Positions 10,499-20,650 of a DNA stretch of 64,000 nucleotides are shown here, piece by piece. A model generated the notes under the pieces. The model was not told the DNA's origin, ran no database searches, and saw only the letters and a program-made list of their open reading frames with translations. The DNA comes from Dendrolimus kikuchii (lineage: Eukaryota > Arthropoda > Insecta > Lepidoptera > Lasiocampidae). The number at the start of each line of letters is the position of its first letter. Positions within the stretch are counted from its first letter, which is position 1. Made by a program: the position numbers and the translations under genes. The DNA is taken from the NCBI GenBank assembly GCA_019925095.2, contig CM034412.1, forward strand, positions 3,844,001-3,908,000, given 5' to 3'.

Positions 10499-11231
10499 TA
10501 TTGGGGAAGCACGAACCTATCAGTGGGCCATTTATGGCTTGATAATATTAAGAAGTCTTCAATTCAATGCAAAACAGAATTATATTTAGCTAACGTTAAA
10601 ACCCGTCATAAAAAATAATGATTAATGTACCAGCGTTATCTCTAGTCTTTAACATATGTTTTAAATTCAACACCTCACTCTCTTTATCTAGCCAGTCTAT
10701 TTCGTAAAGGAAGCTTGTCTGTTTGTATGTTCGTCACGCTTCTTATATGCATACGCAAGCGTTGTTTCTGATTCCATGTCGTGTGTGACAGTGTATTGAA
10801 ATTTTTGTATATCAATAAAATATCGAAATAAGCCGATATCAGACGAATCATTACTGTCCTTCAATTCGGATGAATCAACTAAAGTGATCCATATAAACGT
10901 GTATTTAAAACATTCAATGTAATTGAATACCTGTAATTCCAGCTCTGTGCCTTTCAGTTGATTCAGTTTCATTGATCCACATAATATGAATAGTAAATAG
11001 TATGTACTGCTTAAGAAGTGTTTGAACTGTAAATATGCATTTTATTATGCAAGAAGAATGCTAGAATCTCATCAGTATCCTAGAGTTTAAATACACGTTA
11101 TCCGTGCAGGAACAAAGAGAATACCAATTCCTATGGTCGGGCGATTTGTCCTAAGGGGCGACTTTAGATGAACAAAAATAGCCGGCTAAAGGAAACTGAT
11201 TACACCACAGTGCGTTACGAAAACTTATTAT
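10499..11231. other. Unassigned
   Basis: No element ends, motif-bearing frames or tandem repeats were recognised. Confidence 0.4.
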
Positions 11232-11386
11232 TGTTACGAGTGCAGGACTCGAATTAAAAATGCCATTGGAATTACTATAGAATTTATTAGAACTATACAA
11301 ACACGTATAACACAGGTACAAATATAACTGGACACAACCAGTACAAACTGCACGATTCAATAACACGCGCAAAGTCTGTCACTATA
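11232..11386 (-). mobile_element. LTR type 1, truncated fragment
   Basis: Starts TGTTACGAG and shares the TTTATTAGAACTATACAAAC block with the solo LTRs at 13341, 49861 and 60302, but stops after GCGCAAAGTCTGTCAC. In the minus (sense) orientation this is the R-U5 part only. Confidence 0.7.
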
Positions 11387-11400
11387 TAGCTCATCAAATT

Positions 11401-11649
11401 TTAACTTTAAGTTTTACGGGCAGGTTTTCAAATTGGACAAGTACATTAAGAATCTGCCCGTAAAACTTCAAGTTAAAATATTGTTGCGATTCATTTTGTC
11501 ACTTGTCAGTTGAAATTTTTCCACTTGTCCGTTGCGATTCGTTTTTCCACTTGTCCGTTGCGATTCATTTTTCCACTTGTCCGTTGCCATTCGTTTTTCC
11601 ACTTGTCCGTTGCGATTCGTTTTTCCACGTGTCCGTTGAAGTTTCACTT
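11401..11649 (+). mobile_element. Hairpin plus minisatellite element, copy 1
   Basis: Opens with 23-bp inverted arms (one mismatch) at 11401-11423 and 11454-11476, containing AGTTTTACGGGCAG and separated by 30 bases. About 5.5 tandem units of 26-27 bp follow (core CCACTTGTCCGTTGCGATTC), ending CCGTTGAAGTTTCAC. The same order recurs inverted at 61386-61820, so this is a mobile unit. Family unknown; HINE/DINE-1-like Helitrons have a comparable plan. Confidence 0.65.
11508..11640. repeat. 26-27 bp minisatellite
   Basis: Tandem units of CCACTTGTCCGTTGCGATTC plus GTTTTT, with single-base variants (ATTC/GTTC, CGTG/CTTG). It is part of the element above. Confidence 0.85.
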
Positions 11650-12085
11650 TTAATATTTCATTTATTTCCTTTCATTTATTTATTCATTTTTTTATTCGTG
11701 CCTATTATGCACGCATAAAAAATGTAAGCCCCAATAGATTTATGGCGCTTCCGACCTTTTGGTCGCTAGTTAATTTATACAGACACTAGTAACAATATGT
11801 TTGAACAGAACGCGTAAATGACAATGAATGCATGGCTGTTTCGAACTATTGGTCGCTAGTTTCTTAAAGATAGGCTATGGAGAATACAGTTGTATGAAGG
11901 TAGGTACTAAAGTGTCAGGCTCAGGGCTCGAGCTGACCGGGATCTTGTACTTGGAAATGAGAAACTCGTTCAGAGTATAACTTTCATATTCTCTTCATAG
12001 ATAATTTTACATATCTTATCGACCGTTCATTTGCCTTCAATTCAACCGATGTTAAGGCAAGTGAAATACTGGGGTAATAGCGGAT
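11650..12085. other. Unassigned
   Basis: Contains two copies of TTGGTCGCTAGTT about 100 bp apart, and at 12020-12056 one arm of the palindromic GACCGTTCATTTGCC repeat seen at 29294-29376. Confidence 0.4.
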
Positions 12086-12367
12086 CTATGACTCCTCTAC
12101 TAAAGTAGGGATACATCTTGCCATCGGTACTGTAGCCAGTACGCATATGAGAGGGTCATGGTGCAGTACCACTGATCTAGACCCCGTGGCGTTACACCAA
12201 GTGTATCTTCGAGAGGAGCGGGTTAGGTTTAGTGGGTAGTTTGGTCGGATTGCGCCCCCCGGGTCGGGGTGTGGTTCCACCGAGATTCCCACACGCACTC
12301 GTGAAGGCCTTTGGCCTCCCCCTGTATTCATAGCCTCCAAGGAGAAAGACGTTCCCCTTGTGTTAAC
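12086..12367 (+). mobile_element. R1-clade-like LINE 3'UTR
   Basis: G+C-rich, contains GGTTTAGTGGGTAGTTTGG and GAGATTCCCACACGCAC, and ends in a short A-run at about 12361-12367. This resembles the untranslated ends of lepidopteran R1-like LINEs. No coding part is retained. Confidence 0.5.
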
Positions 12368-12499
12368 AAAAAAATCAGTAAGATATAGGAACCCATCATA
12401 AAAAGGTTAGTCGTTACAGTACTTTATATTCTTACAGCCTCTCGGGCCAGCCCTTGAGATTTTGCCCTCTCTGCTACCCCATTATTACGCCACTACCTT

Positions 12500-12590
12500 C
12501 ACTATGGCAAATGTCCATTGGTGGCGGTGACTAGTTTCCATCAGGTCTGCCGTCATTCTGTCTGCTGTACTTCAGCAGTAAAAAATAACT
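12500..12590 (+). mobile_element. Diverged SINE 3' tail
   Basis: GCAAATGTCCATTGGTGGCG ... TCTGCTGTACTTCAGCAGTAAAAAAT parallels the 3' 90 bases of SINE-S, but it is too diverged to be the same subfamily. A related tail ends the LINE fragment at 27430-27780. Confidence 0.5.
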
Positions 12591-12839
12591 TTCATTGGCA
12601 ACCACAGAAGTGACGCCAATTGTCGAAGAAAATAAGGAACTGTCTCAGTCACGTTTGACGTAACGCATTGTGTTACCGCACTTCCCGATAACCATTGTCC
12701 ATTGTCTGATATCACTGTGTTTATTATAATTTCGACACTGACATTGTACTATAATACAGAAGAAGAACCTATAAATGACAATAGTCCACAATTGAAGACA
12801 TGAGTAGATGAAGGAGTTTTGTGACATTAAAAAAAATAC

Positions 12840-13020
12840 ATACATACATACATACATAACTTCACGCCAGTTCCCTTACGGGGTAGGCACGAACAACAGA
12901 GTGACATTTAGGCTTATTCTTACACACCTCACTTGCCTCTTTGACATTCATAACTCTTGTCATGCAAGCTCGCCTGTTCTTAAGGCTCCTGACATCACCT
13001 TCTGCTAGTACACGATCAAT
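12840..13020 (-). mobile_element. RTE-type LINE 3' fragment (RTE-b) with target duplication
   Basis: Tail (TACA)n, then the ARELA...EVCKNK coding end, breaking off inside the codons for IDRVLAEG. It is flanked by the 11-bp duplication AAAAAAAATAC at 12829-12839 and 13021-13031, the left copy overlapping the tail. Only ~180 bp were copied. Confidence 0.85.
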
Positions 13021-13340
13021 AAAAAAAATACGTTAAAGGAAAATGTAATGTAAACAGGCAAAGAAACCATATTGGAACTTAAAACAACGATTTTTTAATT
13101 TGATTTTGAAAATAGTAAGTAATGAAGGAGTTATATGTGTAGCAAAGTGATAGTAAAAGAGCTTTGTAGGCCAATTTATCAATATTTACCTATTGTAACA
13201 TATCCCTTTCATTCACTCATGTCTTCAATTTTTTTTTAGCAAAAATGAAATCGTTTTCGTAAGTTACGAAAAACAAAGAATTAACATTTTCTACAACATC
13301 TTGAGACCTGTGCTAAGTAAAACATAAAAATGACTATATT

Positions 13341-13894
13341 AGAACGAGTACGAGAGTCGAATTACAATGCCGTTAGAATTACTATAGAGTTTATTAGAAC
13401 TTTACAAACACGTATAACACAGATACAAATATAACCGAACACAACAAGTCCAAACGTAATGCAGAAGGTCGTAATTCAATAAAACGCGCAAAGTCCGTCA
13501 CTATTAGATTCCCGATTGTAGTATACACGTCTCGCTTTGATCGTGGTTCTTGCTCTCCTGTCTCTCGTGCCCCTCCCTCAATCCAGCCATCGTTTTATAC
13601 TGCACAAATGTAATGTGCCCGCCGGCAACGGGACCGAACTTTCTAGAATCAGCTTGTACTTTAAAATCCTTAACACCTGGTTAATGACCAAAGCCGGAAG
13701 CGGCTGTAAACGCTTACAATAGACAGTAGGCCGCTCTCTAGAAACGTATGCCAATAAATAAGGAAACAAAAGAATGCGATCATAAAAGAATTACCATAGT
13801 TTCAATGTTATTAGTTCAAATGCCGACGGGTAATAAATGTGCTTCTACAAATCTTTACGTGGAACCTGTCTTTGTCGGCGACTAGGTTGTAACA
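13341..13894 (-). mobile_element. Solo LTR, type 1
   Basis: Sense is minus: it begins TGTTACAACC at 13894, has a TATAAAA box at about 13593-13599, and AATAAA at 13390-13395 about 200 bases further. U5 ends near ...CTCGTTCT, where TCGTAACA is expected. Flanks ATATT at 13336-13340 and 13895-13899 fit a 5-bp duplication. No gag-pol is attached, so it is a product of LTR-LTR recombination. The Gypsy assignment is inferred only. Confidence 0.7.
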
Positions 13895-13924
13895 ATATTA
13901 TCCAATACCTTCCTTTTGCAGAAA

Positions 13925-14250
13925 TGTACAGCAATTTTTTTTACTTCGCACCGATTTGAAGGTGTAGAAATTATTTTTTTGTTAGAATTTCTTTTTACAC
14001 TTTTATATGACGTATAATAGTACGTACATGTATCATAATTCGGTATCTCGTTGTTTTGGGACATCATAAACCTAACTGCAATTCAGTCACTTAACTCTAT
14101 CTTCTTGAATTTGAGAAATTTCATGCTATATCTTCGGAACCCAAGTTCCAATATCAATTAAATTTATAGAGAAATATTTTAAATCTATTTTAAATCCAAC
14201 GCAAGAATCACAAATACAATCAGTTTAGAAACAAAACGCTTTGGCTGAAA
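13925..14250. mobile_element. AACCGACTT-type foldback element, fragment
   Basis: ACTTCGCACCGATTTGAAGG near the left end and GCTATATCTTCGGAACCC internally match the element at 9936-10498. The termini are eroded. Confidence 0.4.
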
Positions 14251-14689
14251 TAAAACTTCAATCACTACATATTTTGTATTTGATTTTGAATTAAATGCGT
14301 TCCGACGTTTTCATATGATGCTCTGACATACAGACAACTAAAATATTTTTTTAAGTGAAGCTTCTTTAGAATCGTTGTGATTTGAAACTCGATGAAACGA
14401 AAAAGCGACACTGAAAAGAGATAACAACATAAATCTATAGGACTAAACCTGCGAGAGAATGAGATAGAATACATTATATTTAATAATTTAAACACTATGC
14501 TCATTCAGGTAGATTTGAAAATGTCGGAAATGTTTTGAAGTTTTTCGTTAATACTTCAAATTTCGCGCTTAAATATCATATAACGATATAATATATGAAA
14601 TGTGACGACACGAAATTTAGAATCCCTACCACCCCTTGTCACGCTTTGTTTCACCTCTACTGCGTGTGAACTTCGGACACACACAATCT

Positions 14690-14772
14690 GTTTTTTTATT
14701 GCGAAGCTGGCAAACAGGCAGACGGCCCACCTAATGGAAAGCGGTCATCGTCTCCTACGTTTGCAACACCGC
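14690..14772 (-). mobile_element. SINE-S copy S4, 3' fragment
   Basis: TTTTTTTATTGCGAAGCTGG ... GGCAGACGGCCCACCTAATG ... TTTGCAACACC is the last ~80 bases of SINE-S in minus orientation. Confidence 0.7.
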
Positions 14773-14811
14773 GTGACAAAGCCAACTCGTTACCAACCTT
14801 TAGGATGGAAT

Positions 14812-15115
14812 GGGGGGGATGGTATATAGGGATAGAAAAAATAGGATGGGAAGAAAGATCAGACTGGTGGAATGGGCGTATAGGATAGGTAAAACGGGAT
14901 AGGGAAGATGAGATAGAGTAGATGGGATAGGGAATATGGGATAGGAAAAACGGAATAGGGAAGATAGGATAAGGAAGATGGAATAGGGAAGATGGGATAG
15001 GAAAAACGGGGTAGGAAAGATGGGACAGGGAAGATGGAATAGAAAAAACGAGATAGAAAATATGGGGTAGGGAAGATGGGATAGGAAAGAGGGGATAGGG
15101 AGAGGGGATGTGGAT
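14812..15115. repeat. Purine-rich GGGATAGG minisatellite
   Basis: About 300 bp of imperfect 15-16 bp units of the type GGGATAGGGAAGATG / GGGATAGGAAAAACG. One strand is almost pure purine. Two long minus-strand frames (Ser/Leu/Pro/Ile repeats) are by-products of the repeat, not genes. Confidence 0.9.
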
Positions 15116-15234
15116 CTAGGCCGATCTGAAACTGATCCGAAACACCCCCGATTTTTCCTATTTTCATATTCATTGTACAAACTCGACTAATCGCCTTTTT
15201 CAAAAGACATGAATAACAAGCTTTTTTAAAAACA

Positions 15235-15538
15235 TTTTTAAATCAAGCTTTTGAGATCCTGGATATCATGTAGCAGCAGAGTGCTAGCCAATACAAGTAA
15301 GACGAGCCCAAACACGACGGGTCTATCTTGTTTAGTACAGGAGTTCCTATGGCCACCTTCCGACTCCATCATCAGATCAGCTCCATGGTACCATATTATT
15401 GCAATGTCACGCGATATACATATGCGTGCAAAATTTCAGCTCTATCGGAAACCGGAAAGTTGGTCAAATTTAACTTGCAAGATTCACCCCGAACTTACAT
15501 ACATACATAGGTACATCCATTGCAAGTTAAATAAAGGA
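15235..15538. mobile_element. Interspersed repeat R3, copy 1
   Basis: About 300 bp shared with 19779-20050 (inverted) and 55235-55550. Landmarks are GATCCTGGATATCATGTAGC, CTTCCGACTCCATCATCAG and CTCCATGGTACCATATTATT. The right end has inverted arms, TTTAACTTGCAA and TTGCAAGTTAAA, flanking an ACAT tract. No transposase or promoter box was seen, so the class is unknown. Confidence 0.65.
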
Positions 15539-15551
15539 TTGTAACAATGTT

Positions 15552-15848
15552 GTTGTTTTTTTTTTTGTTTTGAGGCGAGGGAAAATGTTTAACCGATTTA
15601 CGCACAAACTGGGTCGTTGCTAGGGGAACGACACGCGTCGGTCGGGGGCGATAACACTGCAGCAATAGTATGCTCTTGGCAGTGCCCCGTCCGCGATCGA
15701 CGTCACAGAATAGTGTGGAAGACTCCGAGCGTTGCTGCACGAGCGAGCAACCCCAATACCCACTAAAAACCCCCTCCTCCCTGACGACCCTGCGCTTTTG
15801 TTTGTGTTGGAAAGGCTGAAATTTAGAACATAGTTACGCCCAGCCGAT
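15552..15848 (-). mobile_element. Poly(A)-tailed LINE 3' end, copy 2, 13-bp target duplication
   Basis: Nearly identical to 5157-5447. Flanked by TTGTAACAATGTT at 15539-15551 and 15849-15861. It landed directly at the end of the R3 repeat. Confidence 0.8.
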
Positions 15849-15861
15849 TTGTAACAATGTT

Positions 15862-17477
15862 AGTCCAACTCCGGACACAGCTAGTCTAAAAAATTTTAAT
15901 ATTTAAGATGAATCATTCAAAAATGCAGCGGAAATGAAAGTGGTTATTTAAATGGTCTGAACCGGTTCTCGATACTTCATTTTTAATGTAAGTTTACTTT
16001 TACAAAAATGAAAATAATGTCAGTTCATAACAGCCCCACTGCTGGACTCGGGCTCAAAAAACATACAAGTATATCACTATATTCGTAAAACTTAGGCTGG
16101 CCACAAACAGGCCACTGACCACAGCCACCGGTGTATGCATTTTTGTGGAGCGCTGTAGCCCACGGGTAAGTTGCTGGTTCTATGGTTATGGACTGTATGA
16201 GAGAGAGATATGAACTAGTTTCTTGCACTAGAAAAGCAGAAGCTCCACCAACCTTGAGATCCGTCCTCTCCTGGCTCGGTTCAGGTTGCACACGGGAACA
16301 GAACACGGCAGTAAATTCCACTTTGGATCTATCAATTTGTACAAAGTCTAAATATGTTAAATGTTCTTGGCACGGCCAGTAATTACATTGAATTGAGAGA
16401 ATTTGGTCCAACACAAGGATGAGCGCACGGTGCGGTGTTTCCCGTCAAAACGTTAATAGCTAGTCACCAAAAAATGGCTGCCCCTACCCTGCTCTGTATT
16501 GGCCGTCGCCTCACACACAAAGAGGGTAGACAGCAAAATTGAGGGAGCGATGTTCTACCTACTTCATACTAGACAAGGACCGAACAATTTTCACACATTC
16601 TGTAGGGATCGCCACTTTGTTTGCGGCGAACTGCTTGTCGCCGGCCACTGGTGGCCGGTCGGTAGTCAGTATGCGTGCAGCCTTAGTGGTGTCCGAGAAC
16701 GATGGAGACATACAGCGAATAGACGGATACTAAGATTACTTTAATTAATATTGTCAATGCGAATGTGACTAGTTTATTCGTTAGTTTTTTACGCTTTCAC
16801 GCCTTAGTTACCCAACCGATTATTTATGAAATTTTGCATACATGTCGTCTGGGTACAGAATGGAAGATATATTATCTTTCATCTACTAACAATGAATTAA
16901 CAAACAATTCTACTTGGCAACGTCATGTGGTCCTGACAACGTAGTTGTTAAGTTGCCATAACAGCGTGCTTGTTTGTTACGTTGACGCCATGTCGGCGTG
17001 TTCGTTTGTTAGGTTACCATAACGACATGTTTGTTCTGTGTAGCATAGGGTACCATTCAGCTGGACAAGACGTATTACTCCCGAGGGATAGAAAAAAAGT
17101 AGAACTGATTGAGAAGCTATTTAAAACTGTTAATTGTTTGCCAAAACGGTTGAAGTTCACAGAACTGAAAGGATATGACGGCATTCAGTGATATTGAACG
17201 ATTCAATGTTTATGTTTATATTGATTCAGCCAAATTGAAAGATAGAAATGAACAGTTCGTTATCGGCTAATAAAAAAATCAATATTAATATACCGTTCAC
17301 ATTCCGTGTTGCTGACCTTCTTAAAGGATATTCAAGTAACGAAATCTATGGCATTGGTGATTTGTTTCTAATGTATGTATATTAAAATATTGGCTAAGGC
17401 TAATTATATATATGATATTACTATGCTTTATGTATTTGAATATGTGTATATAAATCTATATGTATATTTATATAATA
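15862..17477. other. Unassigned 1.6 kb
   Basis: Moderately G+C-rich around 16030-16740 with short overlapping frames on both strands and no recognised motif. 16840-17030 has repeated phrases (GTTTGTTACGTTG, TTCGTTTGTTAGG). CCCACTGCTGG at 16034 echoes the SINE at 4486. It may hold diverged non-coding repeats; no host exon is supportable. Confidence 0.4.
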
Positions 17478-17691
17478 ACTAGCTGTCCCGGCAGACGTTG
17501 TTCTGCCCTGAAGAAATAAAATTTAGAACCCGATTGCAGCGCCACCTACCGGGTCCAAATGTAAGCTATCCTATCTTTCAAGTTGGATCAAACTGCACAC
17601 GGTGTGAAAATTTGATTAAAATCGGTCAAGTAATTTAGGAGTCCATCGCGGAAAAACAACGTGACACGTAATTTATCTATATTAAGATATT
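17478..17691 (-). mobile_element. Helitron family A, copy A3
   Basis: Reverse orientation of copy A2: CTAGCTGTCCCGGCAGACG at the left is the 3' hairpin end, and CGTGACACGTAATTTATC at the right is the 5' region. Confidence 0.75.
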
Positions 17692-17699
17692 GACGACTC

Positions 17700-17845
17700 A
17701 TTGACTCTTCAGGTGATCAGAGGGCTGGTGCTTACCTCGGGCAATGGATCAGTATGGCGATCCAGCGAGGATACGTAGCTAGACTTCTGGGCACCTTACC
17801 TATAGAAGACGGTGATATAGGCACAACATTCTACTTATAGTCTTG
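17700..17845 (+). pseudogene. LINE C-terminal scrap, QRGNAAS family
   Basis: Encodes RAGAYLGQWISMAIQRGYVA then RLLGTLPIEDGD. It abuts Helitron A3. Confidence 0.6.
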
Positions 17846-18067
17846 ACGGACTATGGGTAGAATACAATACAAATAAAATCATAATAGTCATCAATACATA
17901 TAAAGTCAAAAATGAAATAAATCGTTCGGGAGGGTAGTTTGTCGTTTATTATCTCTACAGTACCCTTTATGGTGTACGGACTGTAAGCACTTATCCAATT
18001 TATTTAAATAAAGTATTTGTTTATACACCGTTATTCTTACAGGACACTGGACACTCTTGAATTATAA

Positions 18068-18205
18068 TCACACAAACACGCGTGTGCGCACGCATGCACA
18101 CACACGCGCATGCACGCACACACGCACACGCACGCGCGCACGCACGCACGCACGTTCACATACACTTACGCACACAGGTTCACACACACATACACACACA
18201 CACAG
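18068..18205. repeat. (CA)n / (CACG)n microsatellite
   Basis: About 140 bp of alternating purine-pyrimidine CA and CG dinucleotides, of Z-DNA-forming type. Confidence 0.9.
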
Positions 18206-18271
18206 TTTTTTTTTAAATTGTAATGTTTAATAGCGTTGGTTCGTATAGTATATTTTGTATAAGACAAATTT

Positions 18272-18499
18272 GGCAGGTGGTAGGGCATTTGCCCGACTGG
18301 ATGGCTACCACTCCTGTGTATGCCGCCATAACAACCTTGTGTTGTGTTCCGGCGTTAGTGACCAGGTTCCAGTCTCCCTTGAAAGAACAGCAGCGCATTT
18401 GTAGAATCTTTGGTGTTGCAAATGTCCATAGGCGATGGTAACCGCTTTCCATCAAGTTGGCCGTCTGCCTGTCTGCTGAACTCGTGCAATAAAAAAAAA
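18272..18499 (+). mobile_element. SINE-S copy S5, short form
   Basis: Starts GGCAGGTGGTAGGGC and ends CTCGTGCAATAAAAAAAAAC. It is truncated at the same point as S2. Confidence 0.85.
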
Positions 18500-18517
18500 C
18501 TAGGTCTTGATTATAAT

Positions 18518-18735
18518 CTATATCTCTATAAGTATTATAAACGTGAAAGTTTGTAAGAATGGATGTATGGATGTATGTTTCACGCAAAAACTACTGAATG
18601 GATTTTGATGAAAGTTTACAATAAAATAGCTTACACATCAGAATAACACATAGGTTATATAAAGATATAGTGTGAATTATCCAAAATATATCGATTTTCC
18701 TTCACCACGCGGGTGAAACCGCGGGCGTAGCTAGT
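18518..18735 (+). mobile_element. Helitron family E, copy E1
   Basis: Begins TCTATATCTCTATAAG and ends with the stem GCGGGTGAAACCGCGGGCG followed by TAGCTAGT. The internal CTGAATGGATTTTGATGAAA is typical of short lepidopteran Helitrons. Confidence 0.7.
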
Positions 18736-18738
18736 AAA

Positions 18739-19068
18739 TAATAAAACTTTGTTTTAACGGTTTTAAGCGCTGTAATTTATTTGATTTTTATTATTCCGAC
18801 GTTTCGGCCACTTTTCAGTAGCCGTGATCACGGAATACAAAGATGTCAAGTGTCAACGAGTATTGTTAAAGTTTTATTTAGCCTACCGCCAACTTGTTAA
18901 TTTTAATTATTTAATTTTAATTTTGTTTATGGTTATTATTTACTCTATGGGAGCCTAATCTAAGTTACCACCGCTTCGCAACATATTGTGTCTTGAAGTG
19001 AAGAAGCATCGCAAGAAACTCTTCAGCAATATGTCTAGCTCTAATAATTTTATTCATTCATTATTAAT
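18739..19068 (-). mobile_element. Penelope-like element 3'UTR fragment
   Basis: Matches the 35143-35460 part of the Penelope-like element over ~320 bp, including the terminal block CGACGTTTCGGCCAC...CAG and the CTACCGCCAACTTG segment. In sense orientation this is 3'UTR only, so the copy is severely 5'-truncated. It starts four bases after Helitron E1. Confidence 0.7.
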
Positions 19069-19074
19069 TTAGAA

Positions 19075-19195
19075 CCAAAGGGCTGGCCTAGATTTAGGGC
19101 AACGGATCAGCGTTGCCATACAACGTGGGAATGCGGCTAGCATTTTGGGAACGCTCCCCATCGACAGCGATCTGAACTACATCTTTTACTTGTAA
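19075..19195 (+). pseudogene. LINE C-terminal scrap, QRGNAAS family
   Basis: Encodes RAGLDLGQRISVAIQRGNAA then SILGTLPIDSD before a stop. Confidence 0.6.
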
Positions 19196-19229
19196 ATATG
19201 TTTATAACAGCATTTAATTTCTAATTTAG

Positions 19230-19345
19230 AAATATTATGGAAACTGGTTTATACCTCGGGCAACGCATTAGCGTTGCCATTCAGCGAGGCAATGTGGCCA
19301 GTCTTTTGGGCACGTGTCCGACTGACAGCGGCTTGGTACCAGATT
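19230..19345 (+). pseudogene. LINE C-terminal scrap, QRGNAAS family, second in tandem
   Basis: Encodes TGLYLGQRISVAIQRGNVAS then LLGTCPTDSG. It lies ~35 bp beyond the previous scrap in the same orientation. Confidence 0.6.
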
Positions 19346-19361
19346 TTATAGTTTAATTTTA

Positions 19362-19508
19362 CATACATACATAACTTCACGCCAATTCCCTTGCGAAGTA
19401 GGCACGAACAACAGAGCGTCATTTAGGCTTATTCTTACACACCTCACTTGCTTCTTTGACATTCATAACTCTTGTCATGCACGCTCGTCTGTTCTTAAGG
19501 CTCCTGAC
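19362..19508 (-). mobile_element. RTE-type LINE 3' fragment (RTE-c)
   Basis: Only ~147 bp with the (TACA)n tail. The perfect 11-bp duplication GTTTAATTTTA flanks it at 19351-19361 and 19509-19519. Confidence 0.85.
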
Positions 19509-19778
19509 GTTTAATTTTAGTTTGTATATATAGTTTATTTTTAGTTTAATTTATTATGGAATCTATAATTTATTACCTAAACATCATTAATAACAAAGCC
19601 TTTTGATTATTATTTTGTTGTTTGTTGCATAGAAGGCCAACAACTATTTATAATTAAATTTTAAGGCAACTATTTATATCAATAGACAAGGATAACCAAT
19701 CACAAGTGAAGGTCATATTAAATTGTTTTCTATTTATGTTAATCAATCTTGATGCCATCAACTTGTCTATATTTTATA

Positions 19779-20050
19779 AGCTTTTATTTAACTTGCAATG
19801 GATGTGCCTACGTATGTATGTGAGTTCGGGTGGAATCTTGCAAGTTAAATTTGACCAACTTCCCGGTTTCCGATTGAGTTGAAATTTTGAATGCAATAAT
19901 ATGGCACCATGGAGCTGATCTGATGATGGAGTCGGAAGGTGGTCATAGGAACTCCTGTACTAAACAAGATAGACCCGTCGCGTTTGGGCTCGTTTTACTT
20001 GTCTTGGTTAGCGCTCTGCTGCTATATGATATCCAGGATCTCAAAAGCCT
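19779..20050. mobile_element. Interspersed repeat R3, copy 2 (inverted)
   Basis: Hairpin end at the left (ATTTAACTTGCAATGG ... CTTGCAAGTTAAATTT). The body is inverted relative to copies 1 and 3, ending GATATCCAGGATCTC. Confidence 0.65.
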
Positions 20051-20109
20051 CTATTTAATTTAAAAAAAAAATAATAATGTAATTTATTAATTTAATTAAT
20101 TAATTTTTA

Positions 20110-20185
20110 TTTTTCACTTCGCACCGACTTCAAGATGTTGTATAAAATATCTATTTTAGTTACTCTTGAAGTCGGTTTCTTTTTT
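20110..20185. repeat. Short foldback of the AACCGACTT type
   Basis: CTTCGCACCGACTTCAAG and CTTGAAGTCGGTTTC form imperfect inverted arms around an A+T-rich loop. Confidence 0.45.
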
Positions 20186-20365
20186 GCTAAATTTTTCCTA
20201 CTATAATAATGTTTATAATCTTACGATTACATGCCGGAGGTGGAGGAAAATTTTACATAACAATGTGTGAAACATGCCAATCCGTCTTGGATAAGCATGG
20301 GGTATATCATCGCTCTCTTACAAATAAGGATGCTAGATCCTACCAGTGGGACATTTGTGGGGTAC

Positions 20366-20650
20366 CTATATATTAATACTTGAAGCAAAAACTTTGTAAC
20401 CCTTTTTACGAAAATTACAAAGAAGCGACGAATGCTAATATTTTTTTTAAATTATGCATAAAAAATACATAAAATCAATAAAAAACACATTACACACACT
20501 ACCATGTATTTGACACACACACGCATATATACTCTTTTGTTTATTGTTCAAGTCGAATTAACAGTGTAGCCTTTGCGAAATCTGTGATTATAGATTATAG
20601 TCTTTGACATTAATTATTATGGTCGAATTTCGACCACGGGCGACCATTAC
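20366..20650 (+). mobile_element. Helitron family B, copy B2
   Basis: Begins CTATATATTAATACTTGAAG and ends with GTCGAATTTCGACCACGGGC then GACCATTACT. The terminal CTAGT has mutated to TTACT. Confidence 0.7.

Noticed and set aside
11503..11718. 71-codon protein with repeated HLSVA-like segments
   Set aside because: It is produced by the 26-27 bp minisatellite; the frame is not conserved in the second copy.
14800..15203. Two overlapping minus-strand frames of 126 and 114 codons as proline-rich proteins
   Set aside because: They translate the GGGATAGG minisatellite in different frames and have no non-repetitive core.
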